Source: Gammaproteobacteria bacterium (lineage in GTDB: Bacteria; Pseudomonadota; Gammaproteobacteria; Pseudomonadales; Alcanivoracaceae). Taken from it: a stretch of DNA of 64,000 nucleotides. Location: the NCBI GenBank assembly GCA_018067045.1, contig JAGPVL010000033.1, positions 62,001-126,000 of the forward strand, read 5' to 3'. The notes under the pieces were generated by a model that searched no databases, was not told the DNA's origin, and was given only the letters and a program-made list of their open reading frames with translations. This document shows, in pieces, positions 54,944 to 64,000 of the stretch. Position 1 is the first letter of the stretch. The number at the start of each line of letters is the position of its first letter. A program made the translations under genes and the position numbers.

Positions 54944-55387
54944 ATGACTGAGCAACGATCATTAAAAGACGACATTGAGACACAGGCGCTGGGCGCCGAG
55001 CTTGCCGAGCGGATTAGTGTCGGCACGGTGTTTCTCAGTGGTGATCTCGGTGCCGGAAAGACCACGCTAGTGCGTGGTTGGTTGCAGGCTCTCGGGCATT
55101 TAGGGGCAGTGAAAAGCCCTACCTATACCTTGGTTGAACCTTATCGATTTGCTGACGTCGATGTATTTCATTTCGATCTTTATCGGCTCTCGGATCCAGA
55201 AGAGTTGGAGATGATTGGTGGGCGTGATTATTTCGCTAACACCAGTCTCTGTCTGGTAGAGTGGCCCGATAAGGGCGCTGGCATGTTGCCCTCGCCGGAT
55301 TTGCATATTGAAATTCAGGTGGTTGGGCGTGGCCGTGTGGCCGCTCTGCACTGGAAGACGGTTGTCGGCGAGGAAATTGAGGAGTAA
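54944..55387 (+). CDS. tsaE: tRNA t6A37 threonylcarbamoyltransferase component TsaE
   Basis: P-loop ATPase required for threonylcarbamoyladenosine at A37 of ANN-decoding tRNAs. The 147-residue protein has Walker A GDLGAGKTTLVRG, the switch motif KSPTYTLVE, FHFDLYRLSDPEELE and the C-terminal CLVEWPDKG. Start ATG 54944 (MTEQRSLKDD) is preferred; the frame also opens at TTG/GTG 54911-54916 without family similarity. It lies between nnrD and the amidase gene. Confidence 0.93.
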   Translation: MTEQRSLKDDIETQALGAELAERISVGTVFLSGDLGAGKTTLVRGWLQALGHLGAVKSPTYTLVEPYRFADVDVFHFDLYRLSDPEELEMIGGRDYFANTSLCLVEWPDKGAGMLPSPDLHIEIQVVGRGRVAALHWKTVVGEEIEE

Positions 55388-55390
55388 GCC

Positions 55391-56830
55391 TTGAGGAGTT
55401 GGTCGTCTAGTCGAGGACGCAAAAATGAGCAGAGCAAGATGTTGAAGCGGACGTTACGCGGAGCGATTCATGGCTGGTCTGTCATCGCGCTGACATGGCT
55501 GATATCTGCACCTATGGCGTCGTTCGCAGCGCAGCCGATAGACTCGGTTCGTTTGCACCGCGCGCCAGATCATACCCGTATTGTCTTTGACTTAGGCGCG
55601 CCGCTTGAGCATAAGCTTAATAAACTCGCCAACCCTGATCGTATCGTCATTGATTTGATTGATGCGGACCTTAAGTTTGATGTCAGCAAACTCGATTTCG
55701 CTTCCAGTCCGATTACTAATATTCGGGTGGGAAAGCACGATGGCAATCGCACGCGTGTTGTTTTTGACTTAAAAGAAACGGTTCGTCCGCGCACCAACTT
55801 GCTGAAACCCATTGAGCCATTTGGTTGGCGCCTAGTGTTAGACCTTTTCGATAACCAGCAAAAAAGTGTCAAGAGCGTTGAGCCTGCTCCGCATAGCGGT
55901 AGTGTGTCGCCGGGTGCGCGCCCGATGGTAGTGGCTATTGATGCCGGACATGGAGGTGAAGATCCCGGTGCTCGTGGGCCTAGCGGCGTGTATGAAAAAA
56001 ACGTGGTGTTAGCCATTTCTAAAAAGCTCTATGAGTTAATGAAAAAAGAGCCGGGAATTAAGCCAGTTTTGGTGCGTGATTCAGATTACTACGTGCCACT
56101 TGCAGAGCGTCGTAAAATTGCCAGTGAGCGTCACAGCGCGGATGTGTTTATTTCGATCCATGCTGATGCGTTTACCGATCGAAACGCTCATGGTGCTTCT
56201 GTTTTTGCGTTATCAAATCGCGGGGCTACCTCGGCTCAGGCGCGTTATCTTGCAAAAATCGCTAACGACTCTGACCGCATTGCGGGTGTCTATGAAGAAG
56301 AGAAAGATAGTAACGGTTTATTGAGCGTGCTCGCTGAAATGACCATGAGTGGCTCGATGACTCACAGTTTGATCTTAGGGCGTCAGGTTATTGAAGAAAT
56401 GGGTGGCGTGACAAAATTACACGGCAATCGGCGCAAAGTTGAACAGGCTGGTTTTGCCGTGCTGAAAGAGCCCCGCATGGTGTCAATCTTAGTCGAAACG
56501 GGTTTTATCTCGAACAGAGAAGAAGAAAAAAATCTTAACTCTTATCGTCATCAAGAGAAGTTGGCGCGGGCTATTCTTAACGGCGTGAATAAATACTTCG
56601 AAACTCATCCGCAACCAGGCTCTTGGTATGCTGCTCGTCGCAATGGTAGTGCTAATGGTGAGGCAGTGGCGGGCGGGCCTTCCGGCGGCAGCCACCGCAT
56701 TCAATCTGGCGATACGCTGTCGTCGATTGCGCGGCGTTACTCGGTAACAGAAGTTGATCTTCGTCGCAGTAACGGACTCTCTACAGATATGATTCAGGTC
56801 GGGCAGGTGTTACGCATCCCCGGCAGCTAA
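55391..56830 (+). CDS. amiB: N-acetylmuramoyl-L-alanine amidase with AMIN and LysM domains
   Basis: Cleaves the amide between MurNAc and the peptide to split daughter-cell septa in the periplasm. Signal peptide (hydrophobic about 30-45, cleavage near SFAA). An AMIN domain (about 50-150, VRLHRAPDHTRIVFDLG, RVVFDL) binds the septum, the amidase_3 domain (about 180-400) has DAGHGGEDPGARG, SIHADAF and VLVETGF-like SILVETGFISN, and a C-terminal LysM domain (about 430-478, GDTLSSIARRYSVTEVD) binds peptidoglycan. Start is TTG 55391 with GAGGAG 6 nt upstream; ATG 55439 would give a shorter n-region. Which is used is uncertain. Confidence 0.92.
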   Translation: MRSWSSSRGRKNEQSKMLKRTLRGAIHGWSVIALTWLISAPMASFAAQPIDSVRLHRAPDHTRIVFDLGAPLEHKLNKLANPDRIVIDLIDADLKFDVSKLDFASSPITNIRVGKHDGNRTRVVFDLKETVRPRTNLLKPIEPFGWRLVLDLFDNQQKSVKSVEPAPHSGSVSPGARPMVVAIDAGHGGEDPGARGPSGVYEKNVVLAISKKLYELMKKEPGIKPVLVRDSDYYVPLAERRKIASERHSADVFISIHADAFTDRNAHGASVFALSNRGATSAQARYLAKIANDSDRIAGVYEEEKDSNGLLSVLAEMTMSGSMTHSLILGRQVIEEMGGVTKLHGNRRKVEQAGFAVLKEPRMVSILVETGFISNREEEKNLNSYRHQEKLARAILNGVNKYFETHPQPGSWYAARRNGSANGEAVAGGPSGGSHRIQSGDTLSSIARRYSVTEVDLRRSNGLSTDMIQVGQVLRIPGS

Positions 56831-56857
56831 CGTTTTACTACTCGTTTCGGAAATTTC

Positions 56858-58738
56858 ATGTCCCGTATCCAGCTTCTTGATTCTCGTTTGGCCAACCAAA
56901 TTGCTGCCGGTGAGGTGGTGGAGCGCCCTGCTTCAGTGGTCAAGGAGTTGCTCGAAAATGCACTTGATGCCGGCGCGCGACAGCTTAACCTTGACGTTGA
57001 GCAGGGCGGTGTAAAGTTGATACGGGTGCGTGATGACGGCGCCGGTATTGAAAAGAGCGATTTACCGCTTGCCCTGTCTAGGCACGCCACCAGTAAAATT
57101 TCCTCGCTGGAAGATCTTGAAGCGATTGGCTCCTTGGGTTTCCGTGGCGAAGCGTTGGCCGCGATTAGTTCGGTGTCTCGTTTAACCATGACCTCAGCGA
57201 CTGCCGGTAACGCGGAGGCGTGGCAGGTTCAGGTAGAAGGGCGTGATATGGCGCCAGTGCTGCAGCCCGCCGCACACCCTCAAGGTACGACGGTGGAAAT
57301 GCGAGATTTATTTTTTAATACACCGGCGCGCCGTCGTTTTCTACGCAAAGAAAAGACCGAGTTCGGTCATCTAGAAGAAGTGTTCAGACGCATCGCGTTG
57401 AGCGAATTTGATACCGGCTTTCGTTTAACGCATAACCAAAAAGTCATACATCAATTACCTGCTGCTGCCACAGAGGCTCAGCGCGCCCAGCGGGTGGCGC
57501 GATTGTGTGGTAGTGCGTTCGTAGACCAATCTATTCGTGTGGATATTGAAAGGGCTGGCTTGCGCTTACATGGCTGGCTGGGTTTGCCGACGTTCTCCCG
57601 TTCGCAGGCAGATTTGCAATATTTCTTCGTGAATGGCCGTGTGATTCGCGACAAGGTTGTCAGTCATGCAGTACGTCAGGCGTATCGAGATGTGCTCTAT
57701 CATGGCCGCCATCCTGCCTACGTTTTGTTTTTTGAATTAGACCCTGCGCAAGTGGACGTTAACGTTCACCCGACGAAGCACGAGGTACGTTTTCGCGAGC
57801 AGCGTATGGTGCATGATTTTTTGTTTCGTACCTTGCACCGCGCGATCGCCGATATGCGCCCAGGTCAAGCTGCTGAGATTGGGGGGGAGGCTGAACATGC
57901 CGCCGGGTATGAAGGAGGCGCTGAATATGTTGCCGGTGCCTCGAGCGTTGTCGGCGCGCCGGGCGTTAATTTCTCGGCAATGCCGCAAACTCAAGATGGT
58001 TTACAGCTTGATGCCCCGACGATAGCGGGCGTGTCTGAATCGTCTTTCTCGCGAGATCAAAGTGGCGATCGCCCGGTTGGCGGTTATGCATCGTTTGCGC
58101 CTTCTGGGGGCGCGTATGGTGCAGGCGTGGCGCCGATGCCTGAATCGGGCGATGTGCCGCCGCTGGGTTTTGCGATTGCCCAGCTGCACGGTATTTTTAT
58201 TCTGTCTGAAAATCGTGAAGGCTTAGTGCTAGTCGACATGCATGCCGCGCATGAGCGCATTACTTATGAGCGCTTAAAAGTCTCGTGGGATTCTGACAAG
58301 GTGCGCAGTCAGCCGTTGTTAGTGCCGCACTCCATGGCGGTATCAACGCGCGAAGCTGATTTCGCCGAACAACAACCTGAAGTATTTGAAAAACTGGGTT
58401 TTCGTCTTGATCGGGCGGGGCCAGAGTCGTTAATTGTGCGCGAAGTGCCCGCCCTGTTGCGTGACGCGGGCGCGGAATCACTGGTGCGTGACGTGTTATC
58501 TGATTTGGTTGCCCATGGCAGTAGTGATCGTATTGAAGCGGTGCTGCATGAGTTGCTGTCGACGATGGCGTGTCACGGTAGCGTACGCGCTAATCGGCGT
58601 TTAACCATTCCGGAGATGAATGGGTTGTTGCGCGACATGGAGGCAACTGAACGCAGCGGCCAATGCAATCATGGTCGTCCAACGTGGACGCAGATGACGC
58701 TGAAAGAGTTGGATAAATTATTTCTCCGCGGCCGTTAA
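56858..58738 (+). CDS. mutL: DNA mismatch repair protein MutL
   Basis: GHKL ATPase that couples MutS recognition to strand cleavage. The 626-residue protein has N-terminal [19 protein letters not shown], the Glu in [31 protein letters not shown] and HPTKHEVRF (about 305). A long linker (350-430, Gly/Ala rich) leads to the dimerisation domain ([31 protein letters not shown]). No DQHAX2EX4E endonuclease motif: the sequence here is [14 protein letters not shown]. So it may be the MutH-partner type or use another nuclease. Start ATG 56858. Confidence 0.96.
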   Translation: MSRIQLLDSRLANQIAAGEVVERPASVVKELLENALDAGARQLNLDVEQGGVKLIRVRDDGAGIEKSDLPLALSRHATSKISSLEDLEAIGSLGFRGEALAAISSVSRLTMTSATAGNAEAWQVQVEGRDMAPVLQPAAHPQGTTVEMRDLFFNTPARRRFLRKEKTEFGHLEEVFRRIALSEFDTGFRLTHNQKVIHQLPAAATEAQRAQRVARLCGSAFVDQSIRVDIERAGLRLHGWLGLPTFSRSQADLQYFFVNGRVIRDKVVSHAVRQAYRDVLYHGRHPAYVLFFELDPAQVDVNVHPTKHEVRFREQRMVHDFLFRTLHRAIADMRPGQAAEIGGEAEHAAGYEGGAEYVAGASSVVGAPGVNFSAMPQTQDGLQLDAPTIAGVSESSFSRDQSGDRPVGGYASFAPSGGAYGAGVAPMPESGDVPPLGFAIAQLHGIFILSENREGLVLVDMHAAHERITYERLKVSWDSDKVRSQPLLVPHSMAVSTREADFAEQQPEVFEKLGFRLDRAGPESLIVREVPALLRDAGAESLVRDVLSDLVAHGSSDRIEAVLHELLSTMACHGSVRANRRLTIPEMNGLLRDMEATERSGQCNHGRPTWTQMTLKELDKLFLRGR

Positions 58739-58806
58739 AATTACGAAAAGACCATTCCATATTGCGCCGTGAAGCGCTTCGTAAGGATACTCGGTAAGGA
58801 TTCTGC

Positions 58807-59205
58807 ATGAAGGAAGCGGTGCTAATAAATAGTGTTGTGTCGGTTTTACTGTTTGTGGCGGCGGTCATTCACTTGTTGCCGTTGGCTGGATTGTTTTCGG
58901 CTGAAAATTTGCAGCGTTTATATGGCATCGCGGCAACGGATACGGACGTGTTGATATTGCTGCGGCACCGTGCCGTTTTATTTGCTCTTCTTGGTACGTT
59001 CATGTTGGTGTCGATTTTCTTGCCGCAGTGGCGAGGAGTTGCGATCGGCGCCGGTCTCGTTAGCGCCGTTTCGTTTGTTTTGATTGCGCGTACGTCTGCG
59101 ACGTACGGTGAGGCTATTGCCCGAGTGATTGCGGCAGACTGGGTGGCGATTGGCTGTTTGGTGGCGGCAGCAATGGTGTGTTGGCTGCGTCCGTCAATAG
59201 TGTAA
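58807..59205 (+). CDS. Small inner-membrane protein, unknown function
   Basis: A 132-residue protein with four hydrophobic segments (about 5-27, 48-70, 75-92 and 105-127). Between them, LQRLYGIAATDTDVLILLRHRAVLF carries a conserved-looking RHRAVLF loop. Similar sequences are sometimes annotated, probably wrongly, as phosphopantetheine adenylyltransferase, but the family's HxGH motif is absent. An extra gene between mutL and miaA. No function is proposed. Confidence 0.7.
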   Translation: MKEAVLINSVVSVLLFVAAVIHLLPLAGLFSAENLQRLYGIAATDTDVLILLRHRAVLFALLGTFMLVSIFLPQWRGVAIGAGLVSAVSFVLIARTSATYGEAIARVIAADWVAIGCLVAAAMVCWLRPSIV

Positions 59206-59344
59206 GAAGAATGAAAGCGGCGTCCGTTTGATCCCGTTTAGCTTGCTGCTACTGGATCTAACCTTCTGAATTTTTGCTTAGGTATTGCGAGAACGTATTG
59301 TTAGAACGTTATTCGACAGAATTCTTTTGGGATAGGCGTCCGCG

Positions 59345-60334
59345 ATGAACGCTGTGTTGCCGAAGCCGGTTGTTTTTTTAATGGGTCCGACGTGTTCGGG
59401 CAAAACCGCGCTGGCTGTTGAGCTGGCGCAGCGTTTGCCGGTTGATATTATTAATTGCGATTCGGCCTTGGTATACGAAGGGCTTGAGATTGGTGCGGCG
59501 AAACCTGAGCCCGAAATCTTGGCGGTGGCGCCGCATCGTTTGTTAGGTTTTCGTGCGCTGACCGATCCGTATTCCGCTGCGGTTTTTCGCGAAGATGCGC
59601 TGCGGGAAATCGAAGAGATCCATGCTAAGGGCCGCATTCCGCTGCTCGTAGGTGGCACGATGCTTTACTTTAAAGCGTTGGCGCAAGGTTTGGCCGACTT
59701 GCCTGCGGCGAACCCGGCCGTGCGCGAGCGTTTGGCGGCACAAGCGGTTGAGATGGGGTGGCCGGCGATGCATGCCCGTCTCGCAGAGGTAGACGCGATA
59801 ACGGCGGCGCGCCTGAAACCCATGGATAGTCAGCGTATTCAGCGTGCGCTGGAGGTTTTTGAGGTGTCTGGCGTGCCCTTGTCGGAGCATCATCGGCAGC
59901 AGGCTGTTTCATTGTCTAACAGTGATGCAGGTCACAATTCAGCCTTTCCTTATACTTTGCTCAGTCTTGCGGTAGCGCCTGAGTCTAGGGCGGTGTTGCA
60001 TGAGCGCATTGCGGTGCGCTTTGCGCAGATGTTAGATGCTGGATTGATCGCCGAAGTGGAGCAATTGCGCGCTCGCAGAGAGGTCAATTCGGAACTTCCA
60101 GCCATGAAATCAGTCGGTTATCGGCAGGTTTGGGAATATCTCGACGGTCAGTATGACTACGAGACGATGGTGGATCGTGCTGTTATTGCGACCCGCCAAT
60201 TGGCAAAAAGACAGTTTACATGGTTGCGTGGATGGCCAGCGCTCACTTGGCTAAACAGTGATGCAGACGATGTCGTGGAACAGGCTATGGCCTGTCTTGC
60301 GCCGCTGCGGGAATCGGTGTTTAGTAGCGATTAA
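59345..60334 (+). CDS. miaA: tRNA dimethylallyltransferase
   Basis: Adds dimethylallyl to N6 of A37 in UNN-decoding tRNAs. The 329-residue protein has P-loop [52 protein letters not shown] and the catalytic/tRNA-binding [29 protein letters not shown] and [14 protein letters not shown] near the C-terminus are further family blocks. It lies upstream of hfq, a fixed pairing in gammaproteobacteria. Confidence 0.96.
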   Translation: MNAVLPKPVVFLMGPTCSGKTALAVELAQRLPVDIINCDSALVYEGLEIGAAKPEPEILAVAPHRLLGFRALTDPYSAAVFREDALREIEEIHAKGRIPLLVGGTMLYFKALAQGLADLPAANPAVRERLAAQAVEMGWPAMHARLAEVDAITAARLKPMDSQRIQRALEVFEVSGVPLSEHHRQQAVSLSNSDAGHNSAFPYTLLSLAVAPESRAVLHERIAVRFAQMLDAGLIAEVEQLRARREVNSELPAMKSVGYRQVWEYLDGQYDYETMVDRAVIATRQLAKRQFTWLRGWPALTWLNSDADDVVEQAMACLAPLRESVFSSD

Positions 60335-60470
60335 TCTGCGAATTGATCGACCCATTTGTTGATTGTCGCGGGGGCTCTTGTAATGAGGGCGTGGTGAGAG
60401 TTGTTGATCGCGCTGATTGCTCGAATTGCTGAGCACTACTTTTTATGATTGTTTAATCAAGGAGAACGTC

Positions 60471-60749
60471 ATGTCAAAGGGGCACTCGCTACAAGACCCT
60501 TTTCTAAATGCACTGAGAAAGGAGCGTATTCCAGTCTCCATCTTTCTCGTCAACGGCATTAAGCTTCAGGGCCAGATCGAATCGTTCGATCAGTATGTGG
60601 TACTGCTGAAGAACGCAGTGAGTCAAATGGTCTACAAGCATGCAATTTCGACGGTAGTGCCTGCGCGTAATCCGCGCCCAACAAGCACTGCTGCAAGTGG
60701 TTCTGGTATGGCCAATGGCGACGACGATAGTGGTCCCGGCAACGCTTAA
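60471..60749 (+). CDS. hfq: RNA chaperone Hfq
   Basis: Hexameric Sm-like protein pairing small RNAs with mRNAs. The 92-residue protein has Sm1 ([19 protein letters not shown]..., distal and proximal faces), [20 protein letters not shown] and Sm2 [11 protein letters not shown] (the YKHA uridine-binding motif). A Ser/Gly/Asp-rich acidic C-terminal tail follows from about residue 68. The start ATG 60471 has AAGGAG upstream; the frame also opens 54 nt earlier. Followed by a strong symmetric terminator. Confidence 0.97.
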   Translation: MSKGHSLQDPFLNALRKERIPVSIFLVNGIKLQGQIESFDQYVVLLKNAVSQMVYKHAISTVVPARNPRPTSTAASGSGMANGDDDSGPGNA

Positions 60750-60760
60750 CCTAGAAACGT

Positions 60761-60799
60761 AAACGAAAAAAGCCACGCTAAGCGTGGCTTTTTTCGTTT
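60761..60799. terminator. Perfect-palindrome terminator after hfq
   Basis: A 19-1-19 perfect palindrome. The core AGCCACGCT (60771-60779) and AGCGTGGCT (60781-60789) is bounded by six A-side and six T-side residues and an outer ACG/CGT. It functions as an intrinsic terminator on either strand, separating hfq from hflX. Confidence 0.92.
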
Positions 60800-60911
60800 T
60801 AGTCCCCATATAGCTTTGTAGACAGAGAGTTTCGGCGCTGGATTTCGGTGCCGGGGTGCTGTCGTCGCGTAGCAGGAAGCGGCACAATGGCGCCCTGACT
60901 GAAGGAATTGC

Positions 60912-62279
60912 ATGGATCTATTTGATAAAGCCGAAGCCACGTTAACCGGTGCGGGCGAGAAAGCTGTGCTGGTGCATATGGACTTACCGGATAGCGTTGG
61001 CCGTGAAGACCTCGATGAGTTCCATCATCTGGTGATGTCCTGTGGTGTGGTGCCGGTGGCGGAGGTGACAGGTAAGCGCAGCCGTCCTGATCCGGCTATT
61101 TTTATTGGTTCGGGTAAAGCTGACGAGTTGGCACAGATTGTTGTCGAGCATGAAGCGGACATTGTGTTGTTTAATCATGCTTTGAGCCCAGGCCAAGAGC
61201 GCAATTTAGAGCGCCGTCTGCAGTGTCGGGTGCTTGATCGAACCGGTTTGATTCTGGATATTTTTGCCCAGCGCGCGCGCACCCACGAAGGTCGTTTACA
61301 GGTTGAATTGGCGCAGTTGCGTCATATGCAGACGCGATTAGTGCGTGGTTGGACCCATTTGGAGCGTCAAAAGGGTGGCATTGGCTTACGCGGCCCCGGT
61401 GAAACGCAGCTGGAGACTGACCGCCGTTTGGTCCGTGAGCGCATTCGGGCAATCGAAGGGCGTTTGGAAAAAGTGCGCAAGCAGCGCGCCCAAGGGCGGC
61501 GTTCGCGTGAGCGTTCAGAAACCCCGGTGATTTCGTTAGTCGGGTATACCAACGCCGGCAAGTCCACGTTATTCAATGCGCTCACCTCGTCAGAGGTGTA
61601 TGTTGCTGATCAGTTGTTTGCCACCCTCGATCCGACCTTGCGTAAGGTGCGCATTCCGGGGGTTGGGCCAACGATTCTTGCGGATACCGTCGGCTTTATC
61701 CGACACTTGCCGCACCGTCTTGTTCAGGCGTTTCGGGCAACGCTGGAAGAGACGGTTAGTGCGACATTACTGCTGCATATTATTGATTGTTCCGCGGAAG
61801 AGCGGGACGAAAATATTGACGCCGTTGATGCGGTGCTGGCAGAAATCGGCGCAGATGAGGTGCCGGCACTGCATGTTTTCAATAAGGTTGATCTGACAGA
61901 CTTTGCGCCTCGTGTCGATCGTGACGAAAGCGGCACCGCGATTCGTGTCTGGGTGTCGGCCACGACTGGCGCCGGTTTTGATTTACTTTACCAGGTGCTG
62001 GCCGAAAGATTGGCGGCAAGTTGGGTTGATAGCTGGGTTAGGCTACCGGCAGGTGCTGGGCGTTTACGCGCCCGTTTGCACGAAGCTGGCGAAGTTGTTG
62101 AAGAGCGTACCGAGAACGATGGTGCGTTGTTGTTGCGTATTCGGGTAAACCGAATACATTTTGAACGATTGGTCCGCGAGGCAGATTTAATCGCAGAGGA
62201 CCTGTTTTTGGACGACGCTGCGGTTGCAGCGTTGGTTGACGCTTCCTACAATCGCGAAGACTCTTCTTCACCGAGTTAA
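60912..62279 (+). CDS. hflX: Ribosome-associated GTPase HflX
   Basis: GTPase that splits stalled or heat-damaged ribosomes. The 455-residue protein has the N-terminal HflX domain with FIGSGKADEL, the glycine-rich linker GLRGPGETQLETDRRLV (typical HflX), then G1 GYTNAGKSTLFNAL, G3 DTVGFIRHLP and G4 NKVDL, with a C-terminal domain. It follows the hfq terminator with its own RBS (AAGGAATT). In order hfq-hflX-hflK-hflC as in E. coli. Confidence 0.95.
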   Translation: MDLFDKAEATLTGAGEKAVLVHMDLPDSVGREDLDEFHHLVMSCGVVPVAEVTGKRSRPDPAIFIGSGKADELAQIVVEHEADIVLFNHALSPGQERNLERRLQCRVLDRTGLILDIFAQRARTHEGRLQVELAQLRHMQTRLVRGWTHLERQKGGIGLRGPGETQLETDRRLVRERIRAIEGRLEKVRKQRAQGRRSRERSETPVISLVGYTNAGKSTLFNALTSSEVYVADQLFATLDPTLRKVRIPGVGPTILADTVGFIRHLPHRLVQAFRATLEETVSATLLLHIIDCSAEERDENIDAVDAVLAEIGADEVPALHVFNKVDLTDFAPRVDRDESGTAIRVWVSATTGAGFDLLYQVLAERLAASWVDSWVRLPAGAGRLRARLHEAGEVVEERTENDGALLLRIRVNRIHFERLVREADLIAEDLFLDDAAVAALVDASYNREDSSSPS

Positions 62280-62303
62280 CGCGACCTAATAACGGAGAAT
62301 TCA

Positions 62304-63428
62304 ATGGCCTGGAACGAACCTGGCGGTAATAAGCCCAGAGACCCATGGGGCGGTGGTGGTGATCAAGGGCCGCCTGATATGGACGAAGTGATCAAGCAGT
62401 TGCGCGATCGGCTGTCTGGCCTATTTGGCGGAAAAAAGAGTGGCGGTAACGGCTCTTCTGGGAATGCCGGTGGTGTGCCATTGCTTGTCATCGCGGCGGC
62501 GCTGGTTATTTTTTACGGCTTTTGGGCTAGCTTCGCGGTGGATAACAAAGAGCGCGCAGTCGTGCTGACGTTTGGCAAATATAGCCGCACGCTGGGACCG
62601 GGTTTGAACTGGCATTTACCGCCGTTTGAATCATATGCCAAGGTCAATATTGCTCAGCGTAAGATTCGCCTCGAAGAAGAGATGCTGACCCGTGACACCA
62701 ATATTGTCGGCGTGGATCTCGAGATTCAATATAAGGTAGTTGATCCGCTGTCGTTTTTGCTGAAGGCCTCTACCCCCGAAGAAGTGCTGATTAACTCTAC
62801 CGAGAGTGCGTTGCGCCAAGTGGTAGGTTCGTCGTCAATGGATGACGTGCTTATTTTGCAGCGTGAGTCGATTGCCGAGAAGGCGAAGATTTTGTTGCAG
62901 GAATATCAGGATAAATATTCCACCGGCATTCAAATCGATAACTTTGTTTTGGACGAGACTCGTCCGCCTGATGCCGTGCGCGGCGCATTCACCGATGTGG
63001 TTAATGCAAAGGAAGACGAAGAGCGTCTTCAGAATGAAGCGCAGGCCTATGCCAACGAGATTATTCCGGTGGCCCGTGGTCAAGCGCAGCGTCGTTTAGA
63101 AGAAGCGCAAGGCTATAAGCAGGAGTTAGTGGCGAATGCGCAGGGTGATGCGTCACGCTTTACTGACCTGTTGTCGGAGTATCGTAAAGCGCCGCAGGTA
63201 ACGCGTGATCGTCTTTACTTGGAAACAATGGAAGTCGTGTTGAGCAATACCAGCAAGGTGATTGTTGACATCAAAGAGGGCAACAACATGTTTTATTTGC
63301 CACTTGATCAGTTGATGAAAGATAGAAAGAGTTCGTCAAGTAACTCTTCAAAAAGCAACGCTAATTCCTCTCCCGTGTCACAAGGTGACAGCACTGGATA
63401 TGGCTCTCGCAGTGGAGGGTTACGCTAA
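62304..63428 (+). CDS. hflK: FtsH protease modulator HflK
   Basis: Forms a ring complex with HflC that cages the membrane AAA protease FtsH. The 374-residue protein has an N-terminal cytosolic glycine-rich, proline-containing stretch (PWGGGGDQGPPDMDEVI), one TM helix (about 53-72) and the SPFH/prohibitin domain (NKERAVVLTFGKYSRTL, PGLNWHLPPFESYAKVNI). Residues about 240-300 (NEAQAYANEIIPVARG, EEAQGYKQELVANAQG) form the coiled coil. The Ser-rich C-terminal tail is usual. Start ATG 62304. The stop overlaps hflC by one base (TAATG). Confidence 0.95.
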   Translation: MAWNEPGGNKPRDPWGGGGDQGPPDMDEVIKQLRDRLSGLFGGKKSGGNGSSGNAGGVPLLVIAAALVIFYGFWASFAVDNKERAVVLTFGKYSRTLGPGLNWHLPPFESYAKVNIAQRKIRLEEEMLTRDTNIVGVDLEIQYKVVDPLSFLLKASTPEEVLINSTESALRQVVGSSSMDDVLILQRESIAEKAKILLQEYQDKYSTGIQIDNFVLDETRPPDAVRGAFTDVVNAKEDEERLQNEAQAYANEIIPVARGQAQRRLEEAQGYKQELVANAQGDASRFTDLLSEYRKAPQVTRDRLYLETMEVVLSNTSKVIVDIKEGNNMFYLPLDQLMKDRKSSSSNSSKSNANSSPVSQGDSTGYGSRSGGLR

Positions 63429-64000
63429 TGGGTAATCGCGGTCTTGTTGTTGCAGCGTTATTTGCAGTGGCGCTATTAGTGTCGCTGGACGCATTTTATT
63501 TTGTTAATGAAACGGAAAAGGCTGTGTTAAAGCAGTTTGGCCGGATTGTGCGCACGGATATCGAACCGGGCATGCATCCCAAAATTCCGTTGTTCCAGAA
63601 CGTCGTGCGTGCGGATGCACGGGTGATGATTTATTCAGTGCCGTCACAAGGCTTCCAAACCTCCGAGAAGAAATTCATGAATGTGAATTACTTTATCGTT
63701 TGGCGCATTGCTGATATCCAGCGTTACCTAACCACCTTTGGTGGCGGTAGCCAAAACCCACGTTTGGTGCGTACGGATGCGGAAGGCCGGTTCTCCAGTT
63801 TGGTGGCCAATAAACTGCGTGATGAGTTTGGTCAGCGTACCGTTCAGGAAGCGATTTCTGGCGAGCGCGTGATGGTGATGGATGACGTGGCCCGCGACGT
63901 GAACGCGATTACACTGCAGGAATTCGGTGTTGAGATCGTTGATATTCGCGTGAAGCAGCTGGATTGGCAGAAAGATGTGCGCGAGAGTGTGTTTGCACGG
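63428..64000 (+). CDS. hflC: FtsH protease modulator HflC, 3'-truncated by the window edge
   Basis: 191 codons are visible and the frame is still open at the right edge. N-terminal TM helix (about 6-25), then the SPFH domain with ETEKAVLKQFGRIVRTDIEPG, PKIPLFQNVV and YFIVWRIADIQRYL. Translation starts at ATG 63428, which shares a base with the hflK stop (TAATG), so expression is coupled. The C-terminal coiled coil lies outside the window. Confidence 0.95.
   Translation, partial: MGNRGLVVAALFAVALLVSLDAFYFVNETEKAVLKQFGRIVRTDIEPGMHPKIPLFQNVVRADARVMIYSVPSQGFQTSEKKFMNVNYFIVWRIADIQRYLTTFGGGSQNPRLVRTDAEGRFSSLVANKLRDEFGQRTVQEAISGERVMVMDDVARDVNAITLQEFGVEIVDIRVKQLDWQKDVRESVFAR

Noticed and set aside
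58807-59205. Phosphopantetheine adenylyltransferase
   Set aside because: Similar small membrane proteins carry this name in databases, but there is no nucleotidyltransferase HxGH motif and the protein is four TM helices.

Overview
The window is a gammaproteobacterial chromosome segment of intermediate G+C content. Gene order closely follows the Pseudomonas-type block that runs from the LPS core genes through hldE, waaA, a tolC homologue, thiC, nudF-cpdA-parE-parC, fimX-serB, psd-rhdA-rsgA-orn and queG-nnrD-tsaE-amiB-mutL-miaA-hfq-hflX-hflK-hflC. The fimX neighbourhood, rhdA beside psd and a desT-type desaturase locus point to a Pseudomonas relative or a marine Cellvibrio/Spongiibacter-like lineage, but the species cannot be fixed from the sequence alone. 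This synteny statement comes from memory of those genomes, not from a search.

Layout. 1-8750: LPS inner-core cluster (waaF 3' part, a methyltransferase, waaC-waaG-waaP-GT2-tandem kinase joined by 4-bp overlaps, and a GT-C-like membrane protein). 8815-16689: more envelope genes, namely lpxL, hldE, waaA and a tolC-type outer-membrane channel, plus an aldo/keto reductase and FAD oxidoreductase pair. 16690-25989: thiC with an unusual leader, then the conserved nudF-yqiB-cpdA-yqiA-parE-parC series. 26080-31059: an accessory stretch with a DUF5666 lipoprotein, a DUF6502 protein, a zinc-ribbon membrane protein with two pilin-like domains, and an alpha/beta hydrolase. 31170-33722: a compact EF-P module (epmA, efp, epmB). 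33924-40835: a FimX partner protein, fimX, serB and a YtjB/AhpA-like membrane protein. 40853-45604: psd, rhdA, rsgA, an SDR and orn. 45712-52023: an insertion relative to the usual orn-queG junction, with a CvfB-like S1 protein, a DUF2750 protein, ybiT and a desT-desC-desB desaturase locus. 52054-64000: queG, nnrD, tsaE, amidase, mutL, a small membrane protein, miaA, hfq, hflX, hflK and the 5' part of hflC.

Functionally the window is mostly housekeeping: envelope biogenesis (LPS core, lipid A acylation, phospholipid synthesis, unsaturated acyl chains), DNA topology and repair, translation quality (EF-P, RsgA, Q34 and A37 tRNA modification, Hfq), and membrane protease control (HflKC). I saw no tRNA, rRNA, insertion sequence, prophage or CRISPR array. 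The least ordinary material is the minus-strand module at 26142-29946, a terminator hairpin buried in the nudF coding sequence, a structured thiC leader without a TPP motif, and a two-kinase-domain LPS-core protein.
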